Part shown: positions 44,308 through 53,388 of the stretch, one piece after another
Position numbering within the stretch: the stretch's first letter is position 1
Layout: the number at the start of each line of letters is the position of its first letter
Assembly: GCA_964537685.1 (NCBI GenBank)
Contig: CAZICM010000047.1
Span: forward strand, 1-64,000
Direction of reading: 5' to 3'
From: CAZICM01 sp964537685
GTDB lineage: Bacteria > Myxococcota_A > Polyangia > Polyangiales > Polyangiaceae
DNA: 64,000 nt
Made by a program: the position numbers and the translations under genes
Notes under the pieces: model-generated
Told to the model about the DNA's origin: nothing
Databases searched by the model: none
The model's input: only the letters and a program-made list of their open reading frames with translations

Positions 44308-44684
44308 AGCCCACTCGCATTTTCTCGGGCGCATTCTTTTTGTGCTCGCTTGCTTTTCTTTTCGCCGCCGCACCATCGTGCACCGATGGCCGTTTTCCCG
44401 TGTGTAAGAGCGATGCCGATTGCCAAGTCAACGATGCGGGGCCGGGCGGCAAATTGTGTTTCAACCTGAAGTGCGTCGAATGCCGCTATGACAGCGATTG
44501 CGGCTCCGGTAAGGCGTGTAACCGCAGCTTAAATGCCTGCGAGAGCATTTTGGGCGCTCCGCCGCCCGACGACACGTCGACGCCGACAGGCAACAACTGG
44601 GAACCCTCGAATTGGGATGAATGCGCCAAGCGCTGCAAGGATGCCGATTGCGTGAAGCAGTGCGATCAGCAGTTTAAGAAATGA
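44304..44684 (+). CDS. Small Cys-rich lipoprotein
   Basis: 126 residues. Signal peptide with lipobox AAPSC (Cys26), then two short Cys modules (CKSDADCQVNDAGPGGKLCFNLKC and CRYDSDCGSGKACNRSLNAC) and a C-terminal CAKRCKDADCVKQCDQQFKK. Its ATG overlaps the yjbQ stop and its TGA overlaps the plsC ATG, so all three are translated together. Unknown function; the strict coupling to a phospholipid enzyme is unusual for a surface lipoprotein. Confidence 0.8.
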   Translation: MKPTRIFSGAFFLCSLAFLFAAAPSCTDGRFPVCKSDADCQVNDAGPGGKLCFNLKCVECRYDSDCGSGKACNRSLNACESILGAPPPDDTSTPTGNNWEPSNWDECAKRCKDADCVKQCDQQFKK

Positions 44685-45394
44685 GCCTGCTCGATTCGCT
44701 TTCCGCAATTGCCGACACAGGCCGCATCAGCATTGTCACCGTCGTCGAGGCGCTTGTGGGCCTGCATCCGCCGGCGTCGGCCTACGATGACCGGCTCGCG
44801 TGGTGGTCACAAAAAATCCTCAATGATGCGGAAGTTACGCTGGATGTGCGCGGACACGAGCATCTGCCGGACAACAGCGAGCCTCTTATTCTGATGTCGA
44901 ATCATCAGAGTCTCTACGATATCCCGGCCGTGTATTGCTCGGTGCCCGGACGCATCCGGATGGTGGCCAAAAAAGAGCTGTTCCTCGTTCCAATTTGGGG
45001 CAAGGCGATGACAGCCGCAGGATTTATCCGCATCGACCGGGGCGATCGGAAACAGGCGATTTCAAGCCTTCATGATGCGAGCAATATGCTCAAGGAAGGC
45101 ACGCGCGTCTGGATCGCGCCGGAGGGCACGCGAAGCAAAGATGGCACGCTGGGTTCGTTCAAGAGCGGCGGCTTTCGCATGGCGCTTGAGACAGGCGTTC
45201 GCATTTTGCCTATTGCCATTGATGGCACGCGGGATGTGCTGCCAGCGCGCAATTTTACGGTTCGAAAAGGGCAGCGCGTCACAGTGACCATTTGCCCTCC
45301 TGTCGATGCGGTGGCGTACGGCGAAGCCAAGCGCAAGGCGCTGATGCGCGATGTGCGAAATGCGATTGCAGGAGCCTTAGGCCAGCCGGTTTAA
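44681..45394 (+). CDS. plsC: 1-acyl-sn-glycerol-3-phosphate acyltransferase
   Basis: 237 residues, normal PlsC length. Block I SNHQSLYD with catalytic His75 and Asp80; block II GFIRIDRGDR; block III APEGTRSKDG (Glu148); block IV GVRILPIAIDGT. It acylates lysophosphatidic acid to phosphatidic acid at the inner membrane face. Coupled to the lipoprotein by ATGA. The stop shares TTAA (45391-45394) with the convergent LysM gene. Confidence 0.92.
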   Translation: MSLLDSLSAIADTGRISIVTVVEALVGLHPPASAYDDRLAWWSQKILNDAEVTLDVRGHEHLPDNSEPLILMSNHQSLYDIPAVYCSVPGRIRMVAKKELFLVPIWGKAMTAAGFIRIDRGDRKQAISSLHDASNMLKEGTRVWIAPEGTRSKDGTLGSFKSGGFRMALETGVRILPIAIDGTRDVLPARNFTVRKGQRVTVTICPPVDAVAYGEAKRKALMRDVRNAIAGALGQPV

Positions 45395-46842
45395 AGCGAG
45401 AAGATCCATGGCTTGGGCTCGACATCGAGAGAGCCCACCGAAAATAGATGCTCGCCGCCTGTTGCGAGCCCCGTTTCAGACATCGGACTCGGCAATAAAA
45501 CAATGCCCGGTGTATCCGAGTCATCGAACACATAGCCCTTGCCGTCCGGCGATTTTTTGGTGCATCCGACCTCGAGGCGAAGGCACTGGGCAATCACCTT
45601 CGGATCGTCGCTGCCCCAATTGAATTTCGCCAGCTCACCCGCGCTCATCCCCACCTTGGCGGCGAGCGTGTCGAGCGTGTCGCCAGTCTTCACCTTGTAC
45701 CGCTCGATCTTCGCCACTTTGTACTGAACCAGGCTTGTTCCCTGCGCAGGCGCCTTTCCTGTGCCGCCCAGCTCGAGCACCGTCTTGCGGGTTGCGCCTT
45801 TGATATCGCTGCTCACCTCGCACACGCCCTCCGCAATGCCGCCCAAATAAATCTCACCCTTTTGGTTCGTGCGCGGCTCGGTTTCATTGCCCGCTGGCAG
45901 TTTGATCTTCAGCTTCACGGAGCCAACCGGTGCGCCTGTGTCGCTCCACTGCACTTTGAACAGGATGCTCGTTTTGGGCACCGGAGCCTTGGATTCAGGG
46001 GGTTTCTCTGGAGGCGGCGTATCCGCCTTCCCGGTCTCCAGGGCCCCGCGCAAAGGCGTGCCAACGCCCCGAAGTACACGCGGCTGCGGGACATCCCCTG
46101 GGCTGTCTTTCTTCTCCCAAAGCAGCGCATCGAGACCCGCTGAAAAGCTTTGAATGGCGCTTTTCGACAGCGTTCCTTCGGCCTTTCCAAGCGTCCTGAA
46201 CTCGATCGGCACGCTCGGCTTTTCTCCGCGCAGAGGCGCATGCCGGAATAGAAGCTGCTCGATGCCAACATGAAGGCGATCGAGCGTGAGGCGCGAATTG
46301 GAAGCGACTTCGCCCGCATTCGACACGAATTCGCGGGCAAGCTGAGAGGGCGGCGGTGTTCTCTTAAAGAGCACATGCATCAGCTCTTGAATCGCCGCGA
46401 CCAGCCTGCGGGTTGAATTGATGACTTCGCTGCTCTCGACCCGCGCGAGAATTGGATACTCCTGGGGCACGATTGGCCCCGGCTTGTGCTCGATGGGCGG
46501 CGCCTTGCCCGGTTCACTCTTGCCTGTAGCCGTTCCTTCACCGAGATCCAGCGTGCCCCGCTCGAGCGCGCTGCTCACGACCTTCAGCACGCCGGACGAA
46601 ATCAGCGACGCCATCATCCGCAGAACATCGAGATCGGACATGCGCATCACGTCCGTCGTCTCGCGCGCCCGTTCCAGCTCGTGGCGCAGCCGCATGGCGT
46701 ACAGGCCATCTGGAGCGACGCTGTGAAGGAAGCTCAGCGCCACATGCTCGCTTGAGAATTCGCGAACGTGTTCGGCGTCACGGGCCTCAAATGCCCGGAC
46801 AATCGTGAACTGCTCGCTGTCGCCGCGAAGGACGATCCTCAT
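45391..46842 (-). CDS. LysM-domain protein of unknown function
   Basis: 483 residues from ATG 46842; a TTG at 46896 would add 18. No signal peptide. The N-terminal 300 residues are not recognised (MRIVLRGDSEQFTIVRAFEARDAEHV, a helical region, QLAREFVSNAGEVASNSRLTLDRLHVGIEQLLF). A Pro/Lys linker leads to a beta-sandwich-like segment (ILFKVQWSDTGAPVGSVKLKIKLP) and a C-terminal LysM domain, IERYKVKTGDTLDTLAAKVGMSAGELAKFNWG. LysM without a signal peptide is often seen in phage-tail-like and type VI secretion baseplate accessories; no such cluster is present here, so the link is speculative. Confidence 0.75.
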   Translation of the reverse strand: MRIVLRGDSEQFTIVRAFEARDAEHVREFSSEHVALSFLHSVAPDGLYAMRLRHELERARETTDVMRMSDLDVLRMMASLISSGVLKVVSSALERGTLDLGEGTATGKSEPGKAPPIEHKPGPIVPQEYPILARVESSEVINSTRRLVAAIQELMHVLFKRTPPPSQLAREFVSNAGEVASNSRLTLDRLHVGIEQLLFRHAPLRGEKPSVPIEFRTLGKAEGTLSKSAIQSFSAGLDALLWEKKDSPGDVPQPRVLRGVGTPLRGALETGKADTPPPEKPPESKAPVPKTSILFKVQWSDTGAPVGSVKLKIKLPAGNETEPRTNQKGEIYLGGIAEGVCEVSSDIKGATRKTVLELGGTGKAPAQGTSLVQYKVAKIERYKVKTGDTLDTLAAKVGMSAGELAKFNWGSDDPKVIAQCLRLEVGCTKKSPDGKGYVFDDSDTPGIVLLPSPMSETGLATGGEHLFSVGSLDVEPKPWIFSL

Positions 46843-46933
46843 TGGATTCCAAGCCCAGTGTTTTAAGCGCTCTGGATGCGAAGAGCCGCTCTCCAATCGT
46901 AGAGGAACCGCAAGAATTTTGCTGCCTTTTCAT

Positions 46934-47827
46934 TCAAGGACCAGCATAGGGCTTCGCCGCATGCTCATCATCGGGAGCTGCCTTGAACAGCCACGGATTG
47001 CGCTTACCTTCGCCGCTTCCAACGGATAGTCCGGATTCCGAAGGCCCAAGCGGTGCCCGCTCGTGTTCCAGCCACACCCAGAAAGCACTGGCCCACACGG
47101 CTCCGCCCGCGGGTGTTGGATGAATTTTGTCACTGCCGCGGGCAATGGGTTCTTTGACCAAGCGATCGGAATCAAAGAAACGGCAAGGCGCAGAGTTCTC
47201 GCGGATCACATTGATGATGCCTGTGTCCTTGCGCCAAAGCGGCGGAGATACCCATACGCATGGCCGCCCGCCAATGCCTTTCACAATGCGCCGTACGGCC
47301 TGTGCGTGGGTTGCCGGATCTGTATTGGCCACTTCATTGGCGCCCAGGTTAATCATCACCAAATCGGGCTTTGTTTCCCGGACCAGCGACTCCATCTTTC
47401 CAGCCCACGTCGTGGTGTACGAGCTCTGTTCCGAGCGTATTTCGTAGCGCACGCCGAGCTCCTTCATGCGCGGCTTGAGCGCCTGCGCAAAACCGGCCTG
47501 CAAAAACGAATCGCCGATATGCAACACGACTGTGTTCGGAGGAATCGGCGGCGGCGGAAGCTCTTTTGCCGTATTCGCCGGCTCGGCGGTGGGCACAGGC
47601 GCGGGGTCAGATGCGGCCGAAGAAACCGCACTCGCCGACGCCGATAACGATGGCGCGGGCGCGGCACTTGCGGGCGCGGCACCTAAGGACGCGGAGGGGG
47701 CAGACACCGCACTTGCCGACGCTTGAGCGCGAGCCTCCAGAGAAGGCTGCGGCGACGAAGCACAAGCGATGGGCAAGCCCAGCACCGAACTCAAAGACAA
47801 CACATGCCAGAGGCGGAGAACAACCAT
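46934..47827 (-). CDS. SGNH/GDSL-family hydrolase lipoprotein
   Basis: 297 residues. Signal peptide with lipobox PIAC (Cys22), then a 70-residue Ala/Ser/Pro tether. The catalytic domain has block I HIGDSFLQAG (Ser nucleophile), the Gly and Asn oxyanion residues in INLGANEVANTD, and block V DKIHPTPAGG with Asp and His. Related DUF459/SGNH enzymes remove O-acetyl groups from polysaccharide or peptidoglycan. A periplasmic or surface esterase is likely. Divergent from the M50 protease gene, 145 nt away. Confidence 0.88.
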   Translation of the reverse strand: MVVLRLWHVLSLSSVLGLPIACASSPQPSLEARAQASASAVSAPSASLGAAPASAAPAPSLSASASAVSSAASDPAPVPTAEPANTAKELPPPPIPPNTVVLHIGDSFLQAGFAQALKPRMKELGVRYEIRSEQSSYTTTWAGKMESLVRETKPDLVMINLGANEVANTDPATHAQAVRRIVKGIGGRPCVWVSPPLWRKDTGIINVIRENSAPCRFFDSDRLVKEPIARGSDKIHPTPAGGAVWASAFWVWLEHERAPLGPSESGLSVGSGEGKRNPWLFKAAPDDEHAAKPYAGP

Positions 47828-47972
47828 AAGAACAGGCGTGCGAGACCGCGCACTCTAAGACAATTCCGCCCAAACCCGCAATTGATTGGCCCGAACACAA
47901 TCCATTCCCACCCCGAGCTCGCTTTCATTCGGGCAACAGCCAAACAAAAGCCGTACTACACTCGCTCATCCC

Positions 47973-49343
47973 ATGACTTTTCGGCTCTTCAACGTCGATG
48001 TCGAGATCCAGTTCGGCTTTTGGATCATGGCTTTTATGCTCGGCTATGCGTCGTTCGGGCGGGGTGGGATTAACCCCGGCCTGATGGGCGTGTGGATGGC
48101 CGTCGTCCTCGTGTCGATTTTGGTGCACGAATACGGCCATGCATTCGCCATCCAGCGCCATGCCATCGAACCCAGCATCACCCTTCACTGGATGGGCGGA
48201 ACGACAAGCTGGAGAGCGCTTCTTCCGCTCCGCCGCCTCGATCGCGTCATCATCAGCGCAGCCGGCCCGTTCGCGGGATTTGTACTCGCGGCCGTCGCTT
48301 ACTGCATCCGCGTGCTCGCCGAGGATTGGGTTCGCTCGTGGCCGTTTCTAGGCCGGATGGCCATCGAACAAATTCAGCAAGTAAATATCTACTGGGGGAT
48401 CATCAACCTTATCCCCGTTCTGCCCTTCGACGGCGGGCACGTTTTGGAACACACGCTGGGCCCCAAATATGCGCGCATCACCGCAGTAATTTCGCTCGTT
48501 GCGGGCACAACGGTCGCACTGTACTTCCTCAAGCTCGGCAGCCTGTGGGGAGCTTTTATTTTCGGCATGGGCGCCGTTCAAAGCTTTCAGCGCTTCCGCT
48601 CCGAAGCACCGCGCAACACCGGGCCGGCTCCTGAAATGAGCCCCGAGACCGCGGCGACGCTCAAGAGCGCGCGCAAAGCCTTGGCCGATGACGAGACCGA
48701 TCGCGCGATAAAGCTCGCCGAGGACGTTCTTTCGGGCACCCAAGGAACGCCTTCACCCCGGGCCATGGTTATGGCTTACGAAATCATCGCATGGGCACAT
48801 CAGATGGAGGGGCGCCTGGATGAAGCCGAAATCGCGCTGAACCGCGCAGGCATGCTAGGCCCTGTCGATCCGGCCCTCGGCGCTTCCATTTTCAGGGCGC
48901 GGGGCAATATCGGCGATGCCCGCAAACTGCTTGAAAAAGCGTACTCATCCGGCGATCAGCGCAAAGAAATCGCAGGGCCGCTGATTCAAATTCTGCTCGA
49001 GCAAAAAGACACGGCTCAGGCCGCTGAAATTGCAGTTGAGATCGTCGATACCCTTTCTGAAGACGATATCCGGCAGATGGCGCGCCTCACCTTTGAAGGA
49101 GGCCAATTCAGCAGCGCGGCCAAGCTCTGGGATACCGCATTTGAAAGGGAAAACAGCGCAGAGGATGCCTACTCAGCCGCCCGCGCCTGGGCCAGCGGAG
49201 GCAACCGGGAACGCGCCATCGCATCGCTCCAAAAAGCTATTTCCGCAGGGTTTTCCGATAAGAAACGGGCATGGTCTGACACCGCCCTCACCCTTCTTCA
49301 CAAAGACGAAAAGCATCTCGAAACTGTGCTCGGCCCCCGCTGA
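47973..49343 (+). CDS. M50 (site-2-protease family) peptidase with TPR tail
   Basis: 456 residues from ATG 47973; the open frame to 47886 lacks membrane character. About five transmembrane helices in residues 1-215 carry the zinc site HEYGH (51-55) and NLIPVLPFDGGH (Asp153). Residues ~235-450 are TPR-like helices (KSARKALADDETDRAIKLAEDVL, AYEIIAWAHQMEGRLDEAEIALNRAG, ARAWASGGNRERAIASLQKAI). S2P enzymes cut membrane segments of regulators; here the soluble TPR part may select the substrate. TACACT (47957-47962) ends 10 nt before ATG; no ribosome-binding site. Confidence 0.87.
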   Translation: MTFRLFNVDVEIQFGFWIMAFMLGYASFGRGGINPGLMGVWMAVVLVSILVHEYGHAFAIQRHAIEPSITLHWMGGTTSWRALLPLRRLDRVIISAAGPFAGFVLAAVAYCIRVLAEDWVRSWPFLGRMAIEQIQQVNIYWGIINLIPVLPFDGGHVLEHTLGPKYARITAVISLVAGTTVALYFLKLGSLWGAFIFGMGAVQSFQRFRSEAPRNTGPAPEMSPETAATLKSARKALADDETDRAIKLAEDVLSGTQGTPSPRAMVMAYEIIAWAHQMEGRLDEAEIALNRAGMLGPVDPALGASIFRARGNIGDARKLLEKAYSSGDQRKEIAGPLIQILLEQKDTAQAAEIAVEIVDTLSEDDIRQMARLTFEGGQFSSAAKLWDTAFERENSAEDAYSAARAWASGGNRERAIASLQKAISAGFSDKKRAWSDTALTLLHKDEKHLETVLGPR

Positions 49344-49362
49344 TGCTGTTAGTTTCACGCCT

Positions 49363-49815
49363 GTGATTGTTCAAATCCCTATCGTCTTGGTTTCCCCAAT
49401 CGCCGTCCCCCTCCCCGCCTACCAATCCGCGCATGCTGCAGGCATGGACTTGTGTGCCGCAATCGCCGAGCCCATCACGCTCATGCCCGGCGAACGCAGG
49501 CTCATTCCAACCGGCTACTCCATCGCGCTGCCAGAAGGCTTTGAAGGCCAAGTCCGGCCCCGCTCCGGGCTTGCGCTTAAACACGGCATCACCGTGCTTA
49601 ACGCACCAGGCACCATCGACGCCGACTACCGCGGCGAGATGCAAGTGCTCCTCATCAACCACGGACAAGAACCATTTCACATCGGCCGCGGCGATCGCAT
49701 CGCTCAATTGGTGATCTGCCCCGTGGCCCGCGCCGAGCTGCATCTCGCCGATTCTTTAAGCGAAACCGAACGGGGCGCAGGAGGCTACGGCTCAACGGGA
49801 ACCAACAGCCGCTAG
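49363..49815 (+). CDS. dut: dUTP diphosphatase
   Basis: 150 residues from GTG 49363, the normal length of trimeric dUTPase; the open frame upstream overlaps the protease gene. All five motifs are visible: AGMDLCA, PRSGLALKHGI, GTIDADYRGEM, RGDRIAQLVI and RGAGGYGSTG. It hydrolyses dUTP to dUMP and pyrophosphate. 19 nt after the protease gene. The stop shares CTAG with the convergent S1-domain gene. Confidence 0.95.
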   Translation: MIVQIPIVLVSPIAVPLPAYQSAHAAGMDLCAAIAEPITLMPGERRLIPTGYSIALPEGFEGQVRPRSGLALKHGITVLNAPGTIDADYRGEMQVLLINHGQEPFHIGRGDRIAQLVICPVARAELHLADSLSETERGAGGYGSTGTNSR

Positions 49816-50588
49816 CGCTTCGCTTTCTTGGTGAACAAATCGCCGAGCGTCCCAAAACCCTTCACGGGAGCAGGCTTGTCCGATTTCTGCCCCTTGTCGG
49901 TACGCTCGCGCTCCGCCTTCGCAAACGCCTCAAACTCACCGCGCTCTTCATCGGTCTTCAAGGCAGCGATCGAAAGCCGGATCTTACCGCTCTCATCGAT
50001 ATTCAAAATCTTCGCCTCGAGCTCCTGCCCCACCGTGAAGTGCTTCTTCAAATCGGCGCCGCGCGGCGTTGCCGTTTCGGAAGCCGGCACGAGCCCTCGC
50101 CCCGAACGGCCTTGCGTACCAGCGATCTGCACAAACACACCGAAGCGCTCGATACCCGTTACCGCCCCTTTTACCTTCGCGCCTTCCACCAGCACGGACG
50201 CAGCCTTTCCAGCCGCCGACGCCTCCAGCACCGCCGCCCCAAGCGTCCCAAGCGCGCCATCTTGCGCTTGCGCATCCTGCTTCGTCCGCACAAACACAGG
50301 ACTCAGCCTCACCTGACCGGTCTGCCCATCGATCGACTGAACGACCGCGGTCACACGCGAGCCCACCTCAACCAAGAGCTTCCCCTCGTCATCGGAAAGC
50401 TCGTTGCGTTCAAATATCCCTTCCTGTTTTCGCCCCAAATCGGCAAACACAGCCTGCTGTGTCACAGCCACGACGCTGACATCGAGCCTCTCGCCGATTT
50501 CAAAGCGCCTGGGTTTTGCCTGCTTAGCTCCCGCAGATTGTTCAAAGAGAGATGCAAAGGATTCCGATGAGTCACGGCGTTCGGCCAT
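49812..50588 (-). CDS. Protein with two S1 RNA-binding domains
   Basis: 258 residues. S1 domain 1 at ~28-98 (FEIGERLDVSVVAVTQQAVFADLGRKQEGIFERNEL) and S1 domain 2 at ~133-208 (GAKVKGAVTGIERFGVFVQIAG..GLVPASE..VGQELEAKILNIDESGKIRLSI). A charged tail ends GFGTLGDLFTKKAKR. It is shorter than ribosomal protein S1 and probably binds RNA or ribosomes as an accessory factor. TATAAA on the minus strand ends 5 nt before ATG, another leaderless-type start. Confidence 0.88.
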   Translation of the reverse strand: MAERRDSSESFASLFEQSAGAKQAKPRRFEIGERLDVSVVAVTQQAVFADLGRKQEGIFERNELSDDEGKLLVEVGSRVTAVVQSIDGQTGQVRLSPVFVRTKQDAQAQDGALGTLGAAVLEASAAGKAASVLVEGAKVKGAVTGIERFGVFVQIAGTQGRSGRGLVPASETATPRGADLKKHFTVGQELEAKILNIDESGKIRLSIAALKTDEERGEFEAFAKAERERTDKGQKSDKPAPVKGFGTLGDLFTKKAKR

Positions 50589-50717
50589 GGCGGTTTATAT
50601 CGCGGGAAAAGCCGGCCCGAAAAGGACGTAATCGGCCCGGAAAAAAAATTGATGCTCAAGCGAAATTCAACTTTTCAACGCCGAACTTTATGTTAGGGTG
50701 CGCGCCGTTTTTCCAAA

Positions 50718-50790
50718 GGGTCGATAGCTCAGTCGGTAGAGCTGCGGGCTTTTAACCCGTAGGTCCAGGGTTCGAATCCCTGTCGACCCA
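50718..50790 (+). tRNA. tRNA-Lys (anticodon TTT)
   Basis: Full cloverleaf: acceptor GGGTCGA paired with TCGACCC, D-arm GCTC..GAGC, anticodon stem GCGGG/CCCGT with loop CTTTTAA (anticodon TTT), T-arm CAGGG-TTCGAATC-CCTG. Discriminator A. The CCA end is not encoded. Confidence 0.96.
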
Positions 50791-50845
50791 CCCCACACGA
50801 AGCAGGCTCACAAAGCTGCGCAGCAGTCTGGTATCGTCGCCCCTT

Positions 50846-51724
50846 ATGTACAGTTGGGGCGACGACATCAGTGATTGGGCAAATCCGAACGCGTATTCCT
50901 TCGATGCCAAAACCAAAGCCGAGCGCGAAGCCGCGGCCCAGCAATCGAAGAACCAGGGGCCGCGCGCCTACACCCAAAAAAGCGCTCCGATCCTAGCGCG
51001 CACCAACCCCCAAAAAAGCATCCAAAGCCAAAGCTCGACGCCGATGATCATCGCCGTCGACATCACCGGCTCCATGGCGCGATGGCCATCGGAAATCTTC
51101 GATCGCCTCCCGCTGCTCTATCAAACGCTTTCCCAATGGCGCCAAGACCTCGAGATCTCCTTCATTGCCGTCGGAGATGCGATGGCCCAAAACTACCCAT
51201 TTCAAGTCACCAACTTCGCGCGCGGCTTCGAGCTTGAAGCCGAACTTGCGGCGCTTCACGGCGAAAGCGGCGGAGACAACAATCCTCCTGAAAGCTACGG
51301 GCTCGTGCCCTGGTACATCCAAAACCGCGTCACCGTCCGCAGCGACATCGAAAAACCCTTCTGCATTATCTTCGGCGACGTGCGCATGGAGCCCGCCATT
51401 ACCGCTCCGATGTTCCGCAAAGTATTCGACATCGACTGGCAGAACACCGACGCCGTCAAACTCTTTCAGCGTGTCAGCCAGAGCTGGGATGTTCGCTTTC
51501 TGTGCCTGCCGCCTCCCCTTGAAAAACAGCCGATCATCGACGAACAATGGGCCGACGCGATTGGCCGCGAAAACATCCTGCACATCGCCGACGGCTATCG
51601 CTCCGTCGATTTCGCAATGGGACTCGTCGCAAAAAAATGGGGAATGCTCGGCGATTTCGAACGCAACTTGAGCGCGCGCCAAACACCGCAGGCCGTCCAG
51701 ACCGTTCTCAGTGTGCTCAAATAA
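50846..51724 (+). CDS. vWA-like domain protein, cytoplasmic
   Basis: 292 residues, no signal peptide. A 55-residue polar N-terminus is followed by a vWA/Rossmann-type domain beginning MIIAVDITGSMARWPSEIFDRL (MIDAS-like D-x-T-G-S), then a strand ISFIAVGDAMAQNYPFQ, GESGGDNNPPESYG and IIFGDVRMEP. Such small vWA proteins often bind metal-dependently to partners; no MoxR-type ATPase is nearby. TGGTAT (50829-50834) precedes ATG by 11 nt. It starts 56 nt after tRNA-Lys. Confidence 0.75.
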   Translation: MYSWGDDISDWANPNAYSFDAKTKAEREAAAQQSKNQGPRAYTQKSAPILARTNPQKSIQSQSSTPMIIAVDITGSMARWPSEIFDRLPLLYQTLSQWRQDLEISFIAVGDAMAQNYPFQVTNFARGFELEAELAALHGESGGDNNPPESYGLVPWYIQNRVTVRSDIEKPFCIIFGDVRMEPAITAPMFRKVFDIDWQNTDAVKLFQRVSQSWDVRFLCLPPPLEKQPIIDEQWADAIGRENILHIADGYRSVDFAMGLVAKKWGMLGDFERNLSARQTPQAVQTVLSVLK

Positions 51725-51754
51725 GAGATATTTTTAAGTTATTAAGTTATTAGA

Positions 51755-51766
51755 GGATTGCAATCC
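51755..51766. promoter_or_regulatory. Perfect 12-bp palindrome GGATTGCAATCC
   Basis: Located in the AT-rich 101-nt gap between two convergent genes, after the repeat AAGTTATTAAGTTATTAG. Too short to be a strong terminator; could be a protein-binding site. Confidence 0.25.
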
Positions 51767-51825
51767 GATAAAATTGACAGCGCCCGGGCCGGCATGGGCA
51801 ATATGGTGGGTAGAGGCGGCAGTCA

Positions 51826-53388
51826 CTATTGAATTTGCCTGATCACGGCATTGTTTCCATCGAGCACAAACAGCGAATTGCTTGGGAAATAAAACACGAT
51901 CGAAAAAGGATTAGCGAACTGCGCAGCGCTGCCCGTGCCTTCCGCATAGCCGCCGGTCATCATCATTCCGCACGAGCATGTGAGCGAACACGCGGGCGGC
52001 GTACCAGCCAGCGTGGACACGTCCTGCGTCGCAATAATTCCCTGCCGGATCGTGTGAGCATTAAATTCGGCGAAATAAATGCTCGATCCATCCGATGTAA
52101 TGCCTCTCGGCCGGTTCACGAGAGCCGCAGCGCCAATCCCATCTTGATAGCCGCACATCCCTGTACCAGCAAAGGTTTTCACCTCGCCCGTTACCGTGTT
52201 GTACATGCGGATTTTGCTGCCATTGGTTTCCGAAATAAACAAATTGCCCGAGTTGTCGGATGCCATGTAGCGCGGACTATTAAATCGTGCGGCAGCGCCA
52301 ATCCCATCCACACTGCCCATTTGATAAGGCGTACCCGCAAGCGTTTTCACCTCGCCTGTCTTTGGATCGATACTCCGGAGCGTGTTGGCAACCTCGTCTA
52401 AAATGTACACCAATCCTTTGTAATACGTCGCCCCGCGCATCCCATCGAAGCGGGCGGCGGCGCCCACACCATCCACATGTCCCTGCACACCCGCGCTTCC
52501 AGCGATCGTCGTCACCGCATGCGGAGCAGCAACGGCCACAGCCCGCAGCACACGATTGCTCTGATCGCCGACGTACACCAACTGGCCATCCGATGCCAAA
52601 CCCTCGACGGCGCCAAATCGCGCGTTGGTTCCAACCGGATCATCCTTGTAGCCGCTCATCGCCGCCTGCCCCGCAATCGTCGACACCGTTGCCGTGCTGA
52701 CTTCAATTCTGCGGATCACCCGCGCGTTGCTTTCGGACAGCCACAGATATTTGTCGTCCGCGGCCATCACGCCCGCGCCTTCGAAACGCGCCTGCATCCC
52801 CACTCCATCGACGCTTCCCTTCTGCCCGGGCGACCCGGCAAAGAGCGTCGTTACACCTTTGATGTTGCAGGTAGGATTGCAGCCATCCCCGTTGATCGTA
52901 TTGCTGTCATCACACACCTCGAGCCCCTGCATTTTTCCATCGCCGCAAAGCTGCCCCACCGGCTCGAGCTGACACGCGCCATTACAGCCATCACCCCCGC
53001 TTAAATTGCCATCATCACACTCTTCGCCCATTCCAAGATCTAAAGCGCCATCGCCGCATGTCGCAGGCTTCTCGACGGTGCACTTGTCACTACATCCATC
53101 ACCGTTGGCTTTGTTTCCGTCGTCGCATTGCTCGCCTGCTGCGTAATCGACGTTTCCATCGCCGCAATTCACCGGCGCAGCGCCCCCGCTTCCTCCTCCG
53201 GCTCCGCCCTGACCCACCGAACCGCCTTGTCCTCCGCCGCCTTGAGCCGCAAGACCACCGCTTCCCCCTGCCCCGCCTGTTCCCGATCCCTGCGAAGTCC
53301 CAGGCAAGGTCGCCGGATCACCCCCGCTGCAAGCAAAGACGGCTCCGCCCAAAAACGACATCGATGCACAAAGAATAAACAGCCGCAT
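51826..53388 (-). CDS. NHL-repeat lipoprotein with Myxococcus-type Cys-rich repeats
   Basis: 520 residues from ATG 53388, chosen for the signal peptide (lipobox VFAC, Cys20) and GAGAGG 7 nt upstream. A Gly-rich tether (~25-75) is followed by three Myxococcus Cys-rich repeats (CGDGNVDYAAGEQCDDGNKANGDGCSDKC and two more), then an NHL/SMP-30-like propeller with recurring TLAGTP..GSVDGIGAAARFNSPRYMASD..LFISETNGSKIRM blades to the end (LFVLDGNNAVIRQIQ). Known family of secreted myxobacterial proteins, function unassigned; surface binding is likely. Confidence 0.85.
   Translation of the reverse strand: MRLFILCASMSFLGGAVFACSGGDPATLPGTSQGSGTGGAGGSGGLAAQGGGGQGGSVGQGGAGGGSGGAAPVNCGDGNVDYAAGEQCDDGNKANGDGCSDKCTVEKPATCGDGALDLGMGEECDDGNLSGGDGCNGACQLEPVGQLCGDGKMQGLEVCDDSNTINGDGCNPTCNIKGVTTLFAGSPGQKGSVDGVGMQARFEGAGVMAADDKYLWLSESNARVIRRIEVSTATVSTIAGQAAMSGYKDDPVGTNARFGAVEGLASDGQLVYVGDQSNRVLRAVAVAAPHAVTTIAGSAGVQGHVDGVGAAARFDGMRGATYYKGLVYILDEVANTLRSIDPKTGEVKTLAGTPYQMGSVDGIGAAARFNSPRYMASDNSGNLFISETNGSKIRMYNTVTGEVKTFAGTGMCGYQDGIGAAALVNRPRGITSDGSSIYFAEFNAHTIRQGIIATQDVSTLAGTPPACSLTCSCGMMMTGGYAEGTGSAAQFANPFSIVFYFPSNSLFVLDGNNAVIRQIQ

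Noticed and set aside
50718..51825. Island integrated at tRNA-Lys
   Set aside because: No integrase beside the tRNA and no repeated 3' tRNA fragment was seen downstream.
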